A stretch of DNA of 64,000 bases from NCBI GenBank assembly GCA_014526335.1, contig JACTAT010000187.1, positions 62,001 to 126,000 on the forward strand, given 5' to 3'. Each line of letters begins with the position of its first letter. Position 1 is the first letter of the stretch. Origin of the DNA: Chrysaora quinquecirrha (taxonomy: Eukaryota > Cnidaria > Scyphozoa > Semaeostomeae > Pelagiidae). The position numbers and the translations under genes were made by a program. The notes under the pieces are model-generated. The model was not told the DNA's origin and did no database searches. It worked only from the letters and a program-made list of their open reading frames with translations. This document shows, one piece after another, positions 11,992-26,000 of the stretch.

Positions 11992-12345
11992 ATTCAAGGA
12001 CGGCTTATAAGCAAGGGCGGCTTATATTCGAGGGCGGCTTATATTCAAGATGTAATAGCTTCATCTCATACTGTATTATACGGTATTGTAGTGTAGGGTC
12101 AAGTCAGTCTTTTAAGAGTTGTGAGCTGTAAGTAGGGGTAGTGCAAACCGTCTCGGTCAGTTTAATAGGTTCATTTTCATTTCATTCATTTATTCTAATT
12201 TTTACACAATACCCTTTCAGCATTACAAAAAGAAAAACTTAGACTATAAATTCACAAGACTGCAAACTTAGACTATAAATTCACAATTTAGAATGTAAGA
12301 AAAATAATAATGTAGCTTCTCTTCCAAGGGGTCGTGTTTGGGTCA

Positions 12346-12541
12346 CTACCTCAGGAATTCCTTTAGTTTTCGTTTGAAGGAAATTAGCGAGGCAGAATCT
12401 CCTATTTCTTTAGGGATCTCGTTCCAAGTTGCTCCCTGGTATTTAAAAGATTTTTTACAATATTCTAAACGAAATCGGGGAATTTCGAAATCTTCAATCA
12501 AGGGTAAATCAAGGATTGACTTTAAGGGTTAACTCCAAGCG
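12346..12541 (-). pseudogene. LINE reverse transcriptase, extreme C-terminal remnant
   Basis: The minus-strand frame encodes ~65 residues including KSFKYQGATWNEIPKEIGDS and ISFKRKLKEFL, then TAG. The pattern KSFxYxGAxxWNxxP...SLxxFKxxLKxxL is the usual tail of CR1/Jockey-type non-LTR retrotransposon polymerases. Everything upstream is absent (5' truncation); the following ~150 bases are ATTC-rich. Confidence 0.65.
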
Positions 12542-12544
12542 TGG

Positions 12545-13125
12545 GTTGGGGTAAGCGATAGCATATCACGTTCGGGTAAAAAATTAGGCCTTCTGAAGAC
12601 TCAGAAAACAAACCATTTTTATTAGCAAGAGTCATTCAATTTGAGCAATATTTAGCATTAAGTCCAGCAAATTTCAGCAGTTATTTTATAACAAGCCAAA
12701 TTACAATGCCACAAACTACCCCCACCGGAAGATAATGTAAGCCCAAAAGAAAACAGCCCACCCAGTTGATAAGCCCAACAGAAAATAAGCGGACACTGTT
12801 TAGTGCTTTATCAGGAGATAAGCCAATGGGAATATGTGCGGCAGTTACAGTAAAACCCGCTCATAGGAACCTAAGTTTTTTAATACAGCCTGTAATGAGG
12901 TATGTACAATGAGGGTATGTACCATAATAAAGGTGTCGGTTTTTAAGAAAGGTCTCAAGTAATTGCAAGGAAAAGGCAAAGCATGGTTCAAGGTTACGCA
13001 GCTATAAAAAGCCTAGACTGACTACACCAAATGAACCTCTGTATTCTGCTAAATGCTTGTTGTCTGCAATAAGTACCAGGATTTGCTCGACAACCCCTTT
13101 TCTTTTAAGAGGTTATTTAGCGTTT
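12545..13125. other. Intergenic, no gene seen
   Basis: A+T-rich, with scattered words such as GATAAGCCCA repeated at about 12760-12830 and text similar to 16360-16460 (GTATGTACCATAATAA..AGGT..). Probably old dispersed repeats. Confidence 0.5.
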
Positions 13126-13129
13126 GCAA

Positions 13130-13411
13130 GGCCCTGGTCAAACGATCAAACATTGTTTATCAAACATATGAAATTTGCTTGTCAAGCAATGTTTGAACGT
13201 TTGGCATCGTCTCAAAACATTCATTGATAAACATAAATAAGCAGAACTCGTAACTTGATTTTTCGAAAAGTTCAAAAGCATGTTTTGCTTGGCAGAAGCT
13301 AAAATTATTTGCCAAACATTGTTTTTCAGCGTGTTCAAACGGTAGAATATTTTGCTTGACAAACAAATTTCAAATGTTTATCTGACAACAATTGATCGTT
13401 TTGACACAGCC
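13130..13411. mobile_element. Palindromic MITE, ends GGCCCTGGTCAAACGATCAA
   Basis: The left end GCCCTGGTCAAACGATCAA pairs with the right end TTGATCGTTTTGACACAGCC. TGTTTATCAAACAT and AACATTGTTT motifs pair internally. No coding content; read-through frames on the minus strand are artefacts. Confidence 0.6.
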
Positions 13412-13986
13412 TAAAAATGCATTTCATTTTAGCTATAACTCTACATGACTGCCTAATGTAAATTTAGAACCCTGTATATTCCCACTCTTTTATCAAAACA
13501 TTTAGCTAGATTATATATCAGCTATAAAGCGAATGCCCTGAGATAAGTAGTTAGCCAGTAAGTAGTTAGCACATTTCTTTTTAGCTACAAGTCTACATGA
13601 CTATCTAATGTACATTTAGAACCCTTTATATTCCCACTCTTTTATCAAAATGTAGAGCTAGATTACGTATCAGCTATATAGCGAATGCCCTGAGTTGAGA
13701 ACTTACAATTTAAGCGTCAGGCAATCGGAAGCGGTGGGGGGTAGAGGTTGAGCCCCTAATAATTTCGAAAACAGTATTACGATGTCATAAAATCATTATG
13801 TCATCGAATACTTTTCAATTGTTTAGCTCCCTCCCCCCTAATGTGAGATTACTTCAGACGGGCTTGTGTTTATTTGGGTCTTTAGCTTAAAAGGGTTAAC
13901 TGTATTTTGGAAATTATTTGTCTTAGGTATATCTTAAAGATTTCACGGTGGAAGCAAATAAGCAAAATTAATTGAAAATTACAAGA

Positions 13987-14061
13987 TCAATGTTCAAGCC
14001 TTACTGTCAGTCCCTCTAAGTCGATGTGTACCGCATGGGCTGTTGCTTTACCACTGACTTC
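13987..14061 (-). CDS. FCSK: Fucokinase exon L15 with stop codon
   Basis: Acceptor CATTTTGCAG, phase 0, encodes [20 protein letters not shown] then RLEH and TGA. It closes the frame at the length expected after motif 3. The right-arm counterpart is outside the window. Confidence 0.85.
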   Translation of the reverse strand, partial: EVSGKATAHAVHIDLEGLTVRLEH

Positions 14062-17000
14062 CTGCAAAATGAAAAGAAACAATAAGTATTTTGGGAAAGC
14101 AGGATAAGGGGCAGTAGAAAAAATACACGCCTCTTTATAAATAATCTCTTCATACAAGGAACCTCTTCATGATGACCTTATATGTAGAAGGCCGAAAAAT
14201 TTAAAGAACTTATACTATAAAAGGTAAAATCGCTGAACTTTTCGATCTTGAATATTTCTATCATTGCTAACAATCAAGAATTAGGAAGCCGATTCAATTC
14301 ATTTGCAGTCAAACTCATAAATTTTATGTTACGCATGTATCAAATTTTTCCTTGAGTAGTTTCCAGCATTGCTTATATACAACATACAAGTGTCTATTTA
14401 TAATAATTCGGGAGGTCTGCCAAAGACAGTTTACCAAAAAAATTGCCCTATAAATTGACTGATGATTGATGACGATGGATGATAAATAAAAACCTCGTCC
14501 CCAGCACCCAATCGAATTTTCCTCGAATCTCAACCGGCAAAAATCGATTTTATTTCTTGAAGCGGTCACAAAAATTTGCCAAAATATTGGCCCAGGCATC
14601 GTAGACTTATTACAAAAGTCTCAGTTCCGCTCATAAAATCTAAACTAACAACAACAGCAATTCGCTACACTGAGACTCATATCCTGACTAGACTTATTCC
14701 ATGAGACGTAGTTTTCGCTCCTTAGGCCAACTTTATTTCGATAGGTCGCTCAAAACTACTCTGAGCATTAGGTCATCCAATTCAATTTTTAAAGTAAATA
14801 GTGGTTGCTGTTGCTAGAGACTGCCGTTGCTGTTTACGAAGAGTGGGACTTATGTAATGTGTCTATATCCTGACAACGTTCAAAAGCGGTATCCATTGCA
14901 ACAAGAAGATTCCGAACGTAGATTTCCTGGGCAAGGAAATTTAAAGAAATTCATTTACAACTGTCAGGAAAAATACAGTGAGTATGAGGCAAATCGGTTT
15001 TATATAATCTTGTCACATAGTTCTCGGCCTTTTCGAGTTGTCATTTTAATGAAATTGTGACGTCATTTAAATAATTATACGTATTGTTTCAGCAGCCAAT
15101 CAAATGACGAATTGAGAAGACAGATACACGTTGATTCCTATTCACCAGCGGACAAGGTTGGATAAATGATTATCTTGGCATTCACTAACCTCGATTCCAG
15201 CTAATTTTTCCCTAACTTCTTGAACAGCATTTTCTCTTTTCGTGATGACATACATGAAGCCACCCCCTCCAGCACCAGCTAAGCACTGGCCTAAATTGGA
15301 AAAGAGATCAACTTTTAAAAAACGTTTTGAATACTACCTGTTTAGGTTCTTATCAACCTCGCCCCAAGGCCCCAAATCGAGTTTCCTCAAATCTCAACCG
15401 TCAAATCGATTTTGGCCCTGGTACCGGGCACAAAATCTGCCAAAATAATGGCAATTTTGGCCTAGGCATAAAAACAAGATGTGGATTCCGAAAGCAGATG
15501 TTCTCAGAAAGGAAATGCAAAGAGTTTCATTGATAACTGTAAGGCAAGAAAATAAAAATACTGCTCAATATTTGCAAAGCTCAGACATTCTATTCCCAGG
15601 GAGTGTTTGATGACCCTTTATGATTCTCTGGTAACATCTAAAATAGGCTATGCCCTTGAAGCATATGGTGTGGCCTCAAATAAAAATATTAAAGAGCTTC
15701 AGATTGTCCAAAATAGAATTCTTAAGATAATTAACTTTAAAGATCGCATGTATCCGACAAACATCTTACATAAGGAATCTAAAACTCTAAAAATTGCTGA
15801 CTTGTATAACTCTAAAGTTTTAAAATTAATGCATCATGTGCACTTTAAAGCAAAAAAACTTCCAGATATCTTTCAAAATTACTTTAAGACTAACGAATAT
15901 TCTCATAAATATACTTAAAGCAAGTAAGAAACTATGATGTCAATTAATATTATTATTATCCGCAACCTATTTTTCATCATTATAACCAATATTTTTAGAA
16001 TTTAATAATTGTTAGTTTTGTTAGCTTTGTAGCGGCCCAAGCAAGATAAGCTCTGCTTTTCTTGGGCCATGTAGAGTACATTTTATCATTGTAAATTGTA
16101 TTTCTACGAACAAAAATGAATTGAAAAAAAAAAGATACAATATCGTATGTAGCATAATTTTTTGGTTTTTATACATGTTTTTCACCTAGTCTTCGGCCTA
16201 TTTTGGTGTGAAATTTTGAAGCAACTATGACGTCACTTTAAATTTCTATTGTTCGCACAGCCAATCAAACTGAGAATAGACAAGGCCGATACCAGGGTCG
16301 AATATGGACAGCGGAGTTTCACGTAGAGGCCTATTCACCCTGGGGACGAGGTTGGGTTCTTATGTAATGAGGTGTATGCCATAATCAGAGGTATAGGTTC
16401 TTAAAAGAGGGTCTTAAGCGATTGCAAGGAATATTATAGCATGACTCAAGGTTAAGCAGCTTAGCAGGCCCATGTTTTGAATGCAATGTTTTAGAGTCCA
16501 TTAAAGAGGCTAACCAAAGCACAAGTTGCATTTAAAACCCCATTGAGAGTTCTGATTGATACCCTCTTTGGATATCAGGCTAAAATTGTTCTTATTTATT
16601 GCAGGATCTTTTAAAGAAAAATTTAGAACTGCACACTTCCTTATACTCCAATAGGTGTAGAAAGTAGAATTTACGAAGGTTGACGTAATCATAACTCGAT
16701 GCACTTAAATAGGGGGTATGGGTCATGCACTCCAAGAAAATTTTATTATGGGTCTAGAATAGCTCTGGTGGTCATTTTGTGATTAAAATATTCTAAATCT
16801 AACTAAGTATGAGATAAGGCCAGTTTGCCGACTAAAGCAAAAAGTGTACCGTTGGTAAATTGGTATAGGGCAACAAGTACTTAAAATAATGTGAACTATG
16901 TTTCATGCCAATGGTTTGCACTGCACAATGTATCCTTTAGAAGTGCACAAAAATTTTTAGAACTGCACATTTTGTGTAGAACTGCACGTTAAAAAAACCC

Positions 17001-20000
17001 TGATTTATTGGGTACAAAATAAATGACTTCAGGCTGTTCCTATCAAATGAAGGTTCTTATCTGCGGGTACTTTACTACATAGATTAAGCAACTTACCGTA
17101 AGATATAGGTCTGATAGCATCAATAATTTGTTTACATATTTTCGGTTCACAGCCCGGTGCCATGAGCTTCTTATGTTCCCAACATCTGTCCATACATGCA
17201 CCGATTTTTTCTAGATTTCCTAAAAACAGATTGTAACATGAATTAGGTATCAGGTTATACCATGTTAAATATGTATCATGTTAAATATTACCTCTATTAG
17301 ACGATGCAGGAACCAGAGGAACCTTTAGGGCGTGATCTTCTAAGCAAATTCTTTTTTGGTAGCCTCTCCATCGAAGCCATTATTCTGAAAACGGCAGGTT
17401 TTTGACCTCACCAAAATCTTCTCAAACCTTCTGCCATCAAAAGCAGAAGGTTTCCGGGACTTTTGAGAGATTCTAGCTTTGAAATTCGAAAGAGACTTCC
17501 ATTTAACTAGTTGCCAGGAGACATCCCACGAATGTGTCTGGGGACGAGGCAAGCAATCGCTCTCTGTGACTCGGATGATCACATAAAATGGCAGGCTCCT
17601 CACAACATTAATTGGGACGTTCAAGAGCTACTGAGGACGTAAAAAATTGCTGGCGGTGACCATCTTCAGTGCCAGTGAAGGGGTAGGCTTGACGTTGATT
17701 TCATTAAAATGGTTACTGAGTGAATCAGATCTACAAGCCACAGCAGCTCGACTTATTACATTCGTTGTAGTGTACGCTCCTCGACACCCACCACCCCGCT
17801 CCAACTAGGCTGAAGAACAGCAATTACGTTATTGAAGATGTTAGTGGCTGTTTCAGAAAGAGTGGGAGGAATGTAATAAGTCAACACATTAGCCAGTAGT
17901 AGAAATGAACCATGCCCGGTTACTGGAAAGTAACATAGAAACATAGATGCTTAGTTATCAAAAACAAGTCGAGAAAAGCACTAACTGACCTTGGTTGAAT
18001 GCAGCAATACAATTTTTGGCATTGTCAACTAATTCATCAGCAGTTTTGACAATTTCTGGTAATCTTGCGTTCCAGTTGCGAAGCACATCCTTCAAAAATA
18101 AATTTTCGAATATAAATATGTACCTTTTAAGGGTAAAAATTTTCGCGTGTATTAATTTTCGCGAATTGAAAAATCGGGTCTTTCGCAGGATAAGCACAAT
18201 TATTCTAGGGAAAAAATGTTTCACATTTTGGACTCTATTGATTCCCAGGGGGGTACTCATTAACATTCAATACGGGAGGGTCCATGCCAATATTTGGGGT
18301 CCGAAATCTTATGCTTATTCGATATTTGGGGTCTGTGAATTATAACATGGACAAAAATTCAATATTTTGGGTCCACAAATCTGAAGGAAGAATCTTGCGA
18401 TTTGGTGCGATTCATTACAATTACCCATCCAACTGCAAAGAACTTACAAATTGTAAATTGTCATGAAACTGATGGCTAAACCCGAGAAAACATTTTAGGT
18501 GTCAAAAAATAGATAGCAATATTTGGGGTATCCATGACATTAAACTCAATATTTGGGGTCTCCCAAACATTAAACTCAATATTTGGGGTCACAAAACATT
18601 AGACTCAATATTTAGGGGTCTACAAGGAAATAGTGGCATGGACCCCCCGTATTGAAAGTTAATGAGGCCCCCCTGGGTATTGATTTGAAAGGTCGTTCAA
18701 GATATTATAAAGCGGTAGGTCTAAAAGCCTGGCTAAACTGACAGACATGTCACGCACGACACTGATGTCCACTCGGTGTTTCCCAGTTTAGCCACCTCGG
18801 AAAACTTTGTAGCGCGCAGCAAAATTTGTAGCAAGAGACACGCAAATATTTCTGGGAGACAACAGAAACATTTGCCTCCGCGACATGCAAATGACTCGGG
18901 GGACATGTTGCCCACTTGTCACTCGCATGTTTAGCCACCCTGAGAGACACGCTGAATACATTTGTGCGCGACACGAATCCTAGTTTAGACATAGCTTAAC
19001 TATGTAGAGGGTGCGTACTACGAAGATCGTGGTCGAAACTTGAGGTAAAAGACAATCCCTTATAAATACGGGGATTAGACTTCAAATGCTAGAAGCACGA
19101 TTGACGAACGTCCTCTCTCGAACTGATGCCTTTCTCGAATACACACCCATGGAAAATTTGAAAATCGTTTACTAAAGTCCGTGCTCGAATTAACGTCACT
19201 ACTAATAGCAACAGCAACAAAAACGTAAGCATTGATCTGGTCGGGCTTTTCGAGAGATATTTTTCCATGCCGCCTTCTTCGCCACTGGTGTCATCCCCTA
19301 AAGCCGGGTTTTGCATAGGTAGTGCAACACCGCAGCGTATTGATACAAAATGTCTCCAAGACGAGACAAGGCGTTTTCCTGGACATTTCTGGGACCCGTT
19401 CCTCCTTCCGCGCAAGTTGACTGTCACAGCACTTTTGTCGCAGCACTTTTGTCGCAGCGTGTAGCAACCTCAGGGCTTCTCAGAACAGGACGTTTTCCTG
19501 AATGTTGCCTCGCCAGAACAGGCGAATAATCGCACATGTATAGCCGCAGCTTTAAAGCTTCAATTGACTTGACACTCACTTGCAGCATATTCCTTGCTAA
19601 TCTCGTTTTCCCTGAGAAGATCAAAATGAGATGTTTTTCAAATTTCTCCATGAAGCCATCAGGCATAGCGATTGGCGTTGAAATAACTTGTAATGGCAGT
19701 CCCTTTCTTGAGCTTCCTTCTTTGATTCCAGGACAGAGACCGCCAACATTATCCTGCCACCCACCACCTGTTGTGATCATTTGCTCGAGATCCAAAACCT
19801 GTAATCAGAAATCAATTTCATTACCAAATATACCTTCCATTGGAGCCTCTTTTTCAAAATTTGCAAACTACAAATTGTTCCATTTTACTGCTGAGGCAAA
19901 TTTTTACGCGCTTCTAGTCCTTATGATGTTGATTTTATAGATATTAGAAGTTTGGGAATTAACAAAGGATTTGAAGGTGAAAAATGACTGAGGATGTAAA

Positions 20001-23000
20001 ATTCAACCCCAAGCGACTTTTAACGGTCAAACCCTTTATACATTTTCAAACTTTTTATCGCTAAAAACTCAACATTGTTAGGGCTAGAAGGAAGAATATT
20101 TGCCTTAGTACTAAATTTAACCTGAATCTGGGCTCTAATTTGTGAATCAAATTCTAAAACGAGGCTCTTATTTGACAAGGTGTATAGCCACAGTTTACTA
20201 TAGCACCGTTAATAAAAGTGCAACAACAACCTATAAATAAACAATCACACTTGAAATTAGAAGTCCAGTTTCAAGCTGGGCAGTTCAATGCCATTCTAAT
20301 AGTTTTCAGTCTGAGCGATTGATTGCACCAATTTTCGTCACATGTACTCTAAGGTCCCTAATAAGCGGGGGAGGGGGACCAAAAATTGTGTATAATATAA
20401 TAAGCGGGGGGTCGGAATAAGGGGGGGGGTCCGAAAACCTCGAATATGGTACCTAAATGCAGAGTCAGGAAAAAGTTACGGTCACACGGTCATTAACCGG
20501 AGGAAGGTCCATTAGAACAATGGAAAATATTGTGCCACACCCCCAAACCCGCCTATTTTTCATTGTTAAGTGAGGAAAGTTTCCAGCTAGGGGTATTTTT
20601 GTCTGAAGGAAGGTTGAACACTTTTCTGGACTCTGCCTAAATGCTTATTTTGCCTAATATGCCTGTGTGTCATGTGATGAACTTTGTAATGTGTAACCAA
20701 GTATGTGTTTATATGTAAATATTCTTTATGAAATGATCAGTTCGCCAGTTACGAGCTGCAGTGAAGTGCTCTGTGCGAACTCAGCCTAAAACAGACGTAA
20801 AACATTACCGATGCTTGTTTGACTTCAAAGAGATTCGAAAAATCAAGCTTGTTTGCTCGGTAAAGTTGATTTTTACTATAACAAAAAGTAAAAAATGAAT
20901 AAACTGGGGGTCCTAATAACAGCGGGGGGGGGAGATTTTTCCAAAAAAAATAAGCGGGTGGGGGCCGGTTATTGGGACCTTAGAGTATTGGTCGACTTTT
21001 TGAAGCGCTAATCTAAAGCGAAAAGCAGATAAAAGTAGAGATGCTGGTGTTGATTGGACATGGAAATGCTGTTTGTTAAATGTAAAAGGTCTTCGGGGAT
21101 TCACTTTATTTACTGTTTGCGCAAAGGACATAAGCATAGGGACGCGAGACTTACCGCATGAATAGCAGAGTCGACATCGGGTTCTTTACCAACTGCCTTC
21201 CACAGGGCAGCAAGGATTGTACCAGACAAAATGCTACTCGTACCAAGACCAGAACCATGTGGTAAATCCGACCATGTTTGTAATTCGAATCCTCCTTTAT
21301 ATCGATTGAGTAATTGCTCTTTTAAGGATTCGTATGATTTTTCGGTTAATATTCCCGCACAGAAAAAGGCAGCCTTCAGAACAGTACCTAGAGAACAGGG
21401 CAAGACAATAACGTTTAATTGTTTAGAAATAATATTCAACAAAGAAGGAAAAAGACCACCATTTTTCAATCAAACGGAATAAATACCCAAATGTGGATTT
21501 AAACAAAGATTCTATTGCTTTCCTTGCCGTATCCTTGTTCAACCCAGCTTTCCATTCCGATTGGTACATTTCGATCCATATTTGGATATATTTTTCTTTG
21601 TAGTCAAATGTTTTGGGCTATTTCTGAACAGGGGCGGACTGGCAGGGATGCTAGGTTTCGACTGAAACCCGGGCCTTCTTGTTATAAAGGGTCTTTAACA
21701 AACTGTTTCTGTTCTTTCTTGAGCAAATCTCTCCGATTTCTTGGGATTTCGAAGAGATTTGGATGTATTTCGCTCAGTCTGAAAACAGTTCAAAATGACA
21801 GAAATTGTTTCTTAATGCAGATAATTGGAAAGAAGTAAAAATAAAAAGATTATCAGCTTATGCGCACAAAAATTTGGAAGCAAGAAAATATAGAAATGCG
21901 AGCATATGTATAAAAGGGAGACGATTTTGCCATCGAAATATCCCAAATAAGAAAAGAAGTATGAACATGAACAGTAGCCCTTGCCTTGAATTGATTTTTT
22001 ACACAGGAGCTCGCTAAAAGCAACTAACAAGACGAATTGCTATAGTGAAAACAGGCCCCTTTTACTGGAAATAGCAACCCTTGAGATTCACTGCCAGTCC
22101 GCCTCTGTTTCTGAACAGTATTATTAGTAGTATTGAATAGTTGTTACCTGGCAAATGTACTTGTGTATAACTGCATAGGTCATCAAGTTCTTTACAAACG
22201 ATTCGCTGGCTGTTTTCTCCTTTTCCAAGAATAAGAATAACGTGTGCCCTAGAATAAGGACATGATAAGGATATGCACCGTGGCGGGTTATTAGTCTTCA
22301 TTAAGTGGAATTTTTTGCTTGATGAGGTGGATATACACATTGTGATAGGTTACTATGCTTGATGTGATGGGTTATTATGCTTGATGTGGTGGGTTATTAT
22401 GCTTGATGTGGTGGTATTTTTGTGCGTGCTGTGTTGGATACGCACTACTGTGGTGGGTTACTACTGTGGTCTCTGTGGCGCAGTGGTCAGCGTGCTGGGC
22501 TCACAACGAGAATGTCGTGGGTTCGAGCCACGGTCTTTACTCTTGTGGTAGCAGAGATAACAACCTTGGGCAAGTTGTTAACCCAAATGTGCCTCTCTCT
22601 CTACCCAGGGGTACAAATGGGTACCTGGTCGGTATTTATGAGCGCCTTGTGTGGCTGCACCCTGCTATATGCTAATGCATCCAGACCAGGGGTAAAGTGT
22701 AAAGTCGACTGAGTAGCCCTAGGCTAGTAGTAGACTCAAAAACGGCAACTTTACTTTACTTTACTTCATTATGCTTGACATGGTGGGTTATTATGCTTGA
22801 TTTGGTGGTATTTTTGGCGTACTGTGTTGGAGACGCACTACTGCGGTGGGTTATTATGCTTGATGTGGTGACTAATTATGCTTGATTTCGTGGAATTTGT
22901 TGCTTGATGTGGTGGCTCCGCACTATTGTGTTGGGTTATTTTGCTTTATGCGACGGTATACTTTGCTTGGTGCCAATCAAGCATAATAACCTTCATTAAG

Positions 23001-26000
23001 AATAATAACCCACCACAGTAATGCTTATCCACCACATTTTACAAAAAGTTCAACCATTCAAGAAAAATAGCCCATCACAGTAGTGGGTAGCTACAACATC
23101 AAAAAAACGCACCACCAAATAAAGCATAATGACCAACCACAGTAGTGCGTAGCCTCCATATCAAAAAAACGCACCACCAAATAAAGCATAATGACCAACC
23201 ACAGTAGTGCGTAGCCTCCATATAAAAAAAACGCACCACCAAATAAAGCATAACGACCAACCACAGTAGTCGTAGCCTCCACATCAAAAAAACGCACCAC
23301 CAAATAAAGCATAATGACCAACCACAGTAGTGCGTAGCCTCCATATAAAAAAAAACGCACCACCAAATAAAGCATAATGACCAACCACAGTAGTGCGTAG
23401 CCTCCATATCAAAAAAACGCAGCACCAAATAAAGCATAATGACCAACCACAGTAGTGCGTAGCCTCCATATAAAAAAAACGCACCACCAAATAAAGCATA
23501 ATAACCAACCACAGTACTGCGTAGCCTCCATCTCAAAAAAACGCACCACCAAATAAAGCATAATGACCAACCACAGTAGTCGTAGCCTCCACATAAAAAA
23601 AACGCACCACCAAATAAAGCATAATGACCAACCACAGTAGTGCGTAGCCTCCACATAAAAAAAACGCACCACCAAATAAAGCATAATGACCAACCACAGT
23701 AGTCGTAGCCTCCACATCAAAAAAACGCACCACCAAATAAAGCATAATGACCAACCACAGTAGTGCGTAGCCTCCATATAAAAAAAACGCACCACCAAAT
23801 AAAGCATAATGACCAACCACAGTAGTGCGTAGCCTCCATATCAAAAAAACGCACCACCAAATAAAGCATAATGACCAACCACAGTAGTGCGTAGCCTCCA
23901 TATCAAAAAAACGCACCACCAAATAAAGCATAATGACCAACCACAGTAGTGCGTAGCCTCCATATAAAAAAAAAACGCACCACCAAATAAAGCATAATGA
24001 CCATCCACAGTAGTGCGTAGCCTCCATATAAAAAAAAAACGCACCACCAAATAAAGCATAATGACCAACCACAGTAGTGCGTAGCCTCCATATCAAAAAA
24101 ACGCACCTCCAAATAAAGCGTAATGACCAACCACAGTAGTGCGTAGCCTCCATATCAAAAAAGCGCACCACCAAATAAAGCATAATAACCAACCACAGTA
24201 CTGCGTAGCCTCCATATCAAAAAAACGCACCACCAAATAAAGCATAATGACCAACCACAGTAGTGCGTAGCCTCCACATAAAAAAAAGCACCGCCACATA
24301 AAGCATAATAACCCCCACAGTATGCAGAAAATACCATCACAGAACTGCGGTTCGAGCGTGAAAATTACGAATGCCGTTAATAATGAAAACAAAAAGGCAT
24401 GTTAGATTATAATAGACAAAAATGAAATAAAAAGCTACGTACTGTGGAATTCTCCTGACTCTGCACCCAATTGGTTTCTAAATGAAATAAAACAAATAGT
24501 TCTTATCACCGAACAATTATTTTGCCTTTTATAAGCTTGTACTCGAAGATTAATTTATGGGATGTAAGAGGATGTACCACCGAGATTTTGCAATTAAACC
24601 CACTAACTTTTCGGGATCAAGATTTTATACCAGACTTTGACCTTTGGCCAGGGCCTGACATGCAGACCCTTTATTATGGTAACAATAAACCGAATATGAG
24701 AGTACTAAGAGTTAATGAATGCGAGGGGCAATTCACTCGTTAGAAATTCGTTCACCCTCCACTAGAATGACTATTGTTTTCGTAGGAATCCCGTAAAAAT
24801 CCTTTTGTTTAAATCGGAATCTAGTACGCTCCTTCAAGGAGGTAAATGCCCCTCGAGTAAATGGGTCTTATCAATAGTTACAATAATCCGGATGATGGGA
24901 GACGGATCTCTCCCGAAACGTTGCCCAACTAAATATCAAAGGCTTGTCATGATAAGTGGTGACTATCATGTCCAATACAGTTACAATAGTACTACGACTA
25001 TCTTCGATGCGGTATATTGACATTATAACTTAAAATACACTGAGATTTTAAACTTTATTAAATTTCCAAGCCCCCCCCCCCCTCCTACAAGGAATTTAGG
25101 TGTAAATGGTACTCTTTTTTAAGTCTTCAGGTTAGGGCAAATAACCCACCCAAATAGGCGGCACATATGAGTACCGTGAAATACGGCTGTTCAAACCAGC
25201 AACGACGCAATCTGATTGGCTCCTCACCGGTCCGTACAAGCCGTAATGACCGGCGTTGATATAACCACGTGATATAGCCACGTAATTTCTTATAGATCAA
25301 ATGAGACAGATTGAGATGGGAAAATGAAATACTGAAAAATGATGTGTCTTGGGTGAACATTCTCCAACAAAGTTCGAAAATATTCTATAGCGCTTTTAGC
25401 ACCATTCAATAAAGCCTTTATTGATTTTTTAGCACCATATAATAAAGCCTCACTACGTTCGGTGCGTACGTCATGCTTCGGTCCGAATATTTTCAGCATT
25501 GACCTCGCAATCGTTAAATAACCGCATCATAATATTATGTACCCAATATGTACCCCCCGTCCATCCAAATCCGTTATTCCCGACTCTTTAGCCTTTGAGG
25601 AAAAATACCAAAAATCTATTCGGATCCAATCAACTAAATGAAATAAGCAAGTTCTGAGAAAACATAAACATTCCCCATACCTTGCCGTCAATTTTAACAC
25701 CAGCAGTTATGACAGATCCACCATGTTCATAGCAAATCGGTGGAGTATCACTCCATGTTCCAGCAATGTCAACACGTGCTAAAAAATCATAAAAGATACT
25801 ATTAAGCAAGGAGTTATGAACAAATTTCCACCGACTGTATACTACAACTTACTGATTCTCAGACAGTATTTTGATGACTTTTGATAAAACTGTATGGGGA
25901 CTGTTAGTTTAGTGAATACTGTTGATTTAATCTTCGTTACACCATACTCATGTTGATGTCCCAGAAAATGCAATCCTAGATTCAGATTCTTCCATGGAAG

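Larger units (their letters stand above)
15354..16354. mobile_element. MULE-like MITE, 9-bp duplication, interrupted by a LINE
   Basis: Ends CAACCTCGCCCCAAGG / CCTGGGGACGAGGTTG, flanked by GGTTCTTAT at 15345-15353 and 16355-16363. About 580 bp of LINE sequence sit inside (15551-16131). The right-arm copy (62530-62946) lacks the LINE. Confidence 0.8.
22320..24315. mobile_element. Fold-back element built of short tandem repeats
   Basis: The plus strand reads TTATGCTTGATGTGGTGGG repeatedly from 22330 to 22980; from ~23000 the complement takes over as a 62-bp array. The two halves are related inverted sequences centred near 22985, like a fold-back transposon whose arms are tandem arrays. A tRNA-derived SINE is embedded at 22471-22766. 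Same structure, shorter, at 56695-58130. Confidence 0.6.

Noticed and set aside
23099..24192. Minus-strand frames of up to 219 codons ([12 protein letters not shown]...) resembling membrane proteins
   Set aside because: Pure translation of a 62-bp tandem repeat in three frames; copy number differs 2-fold between arms.
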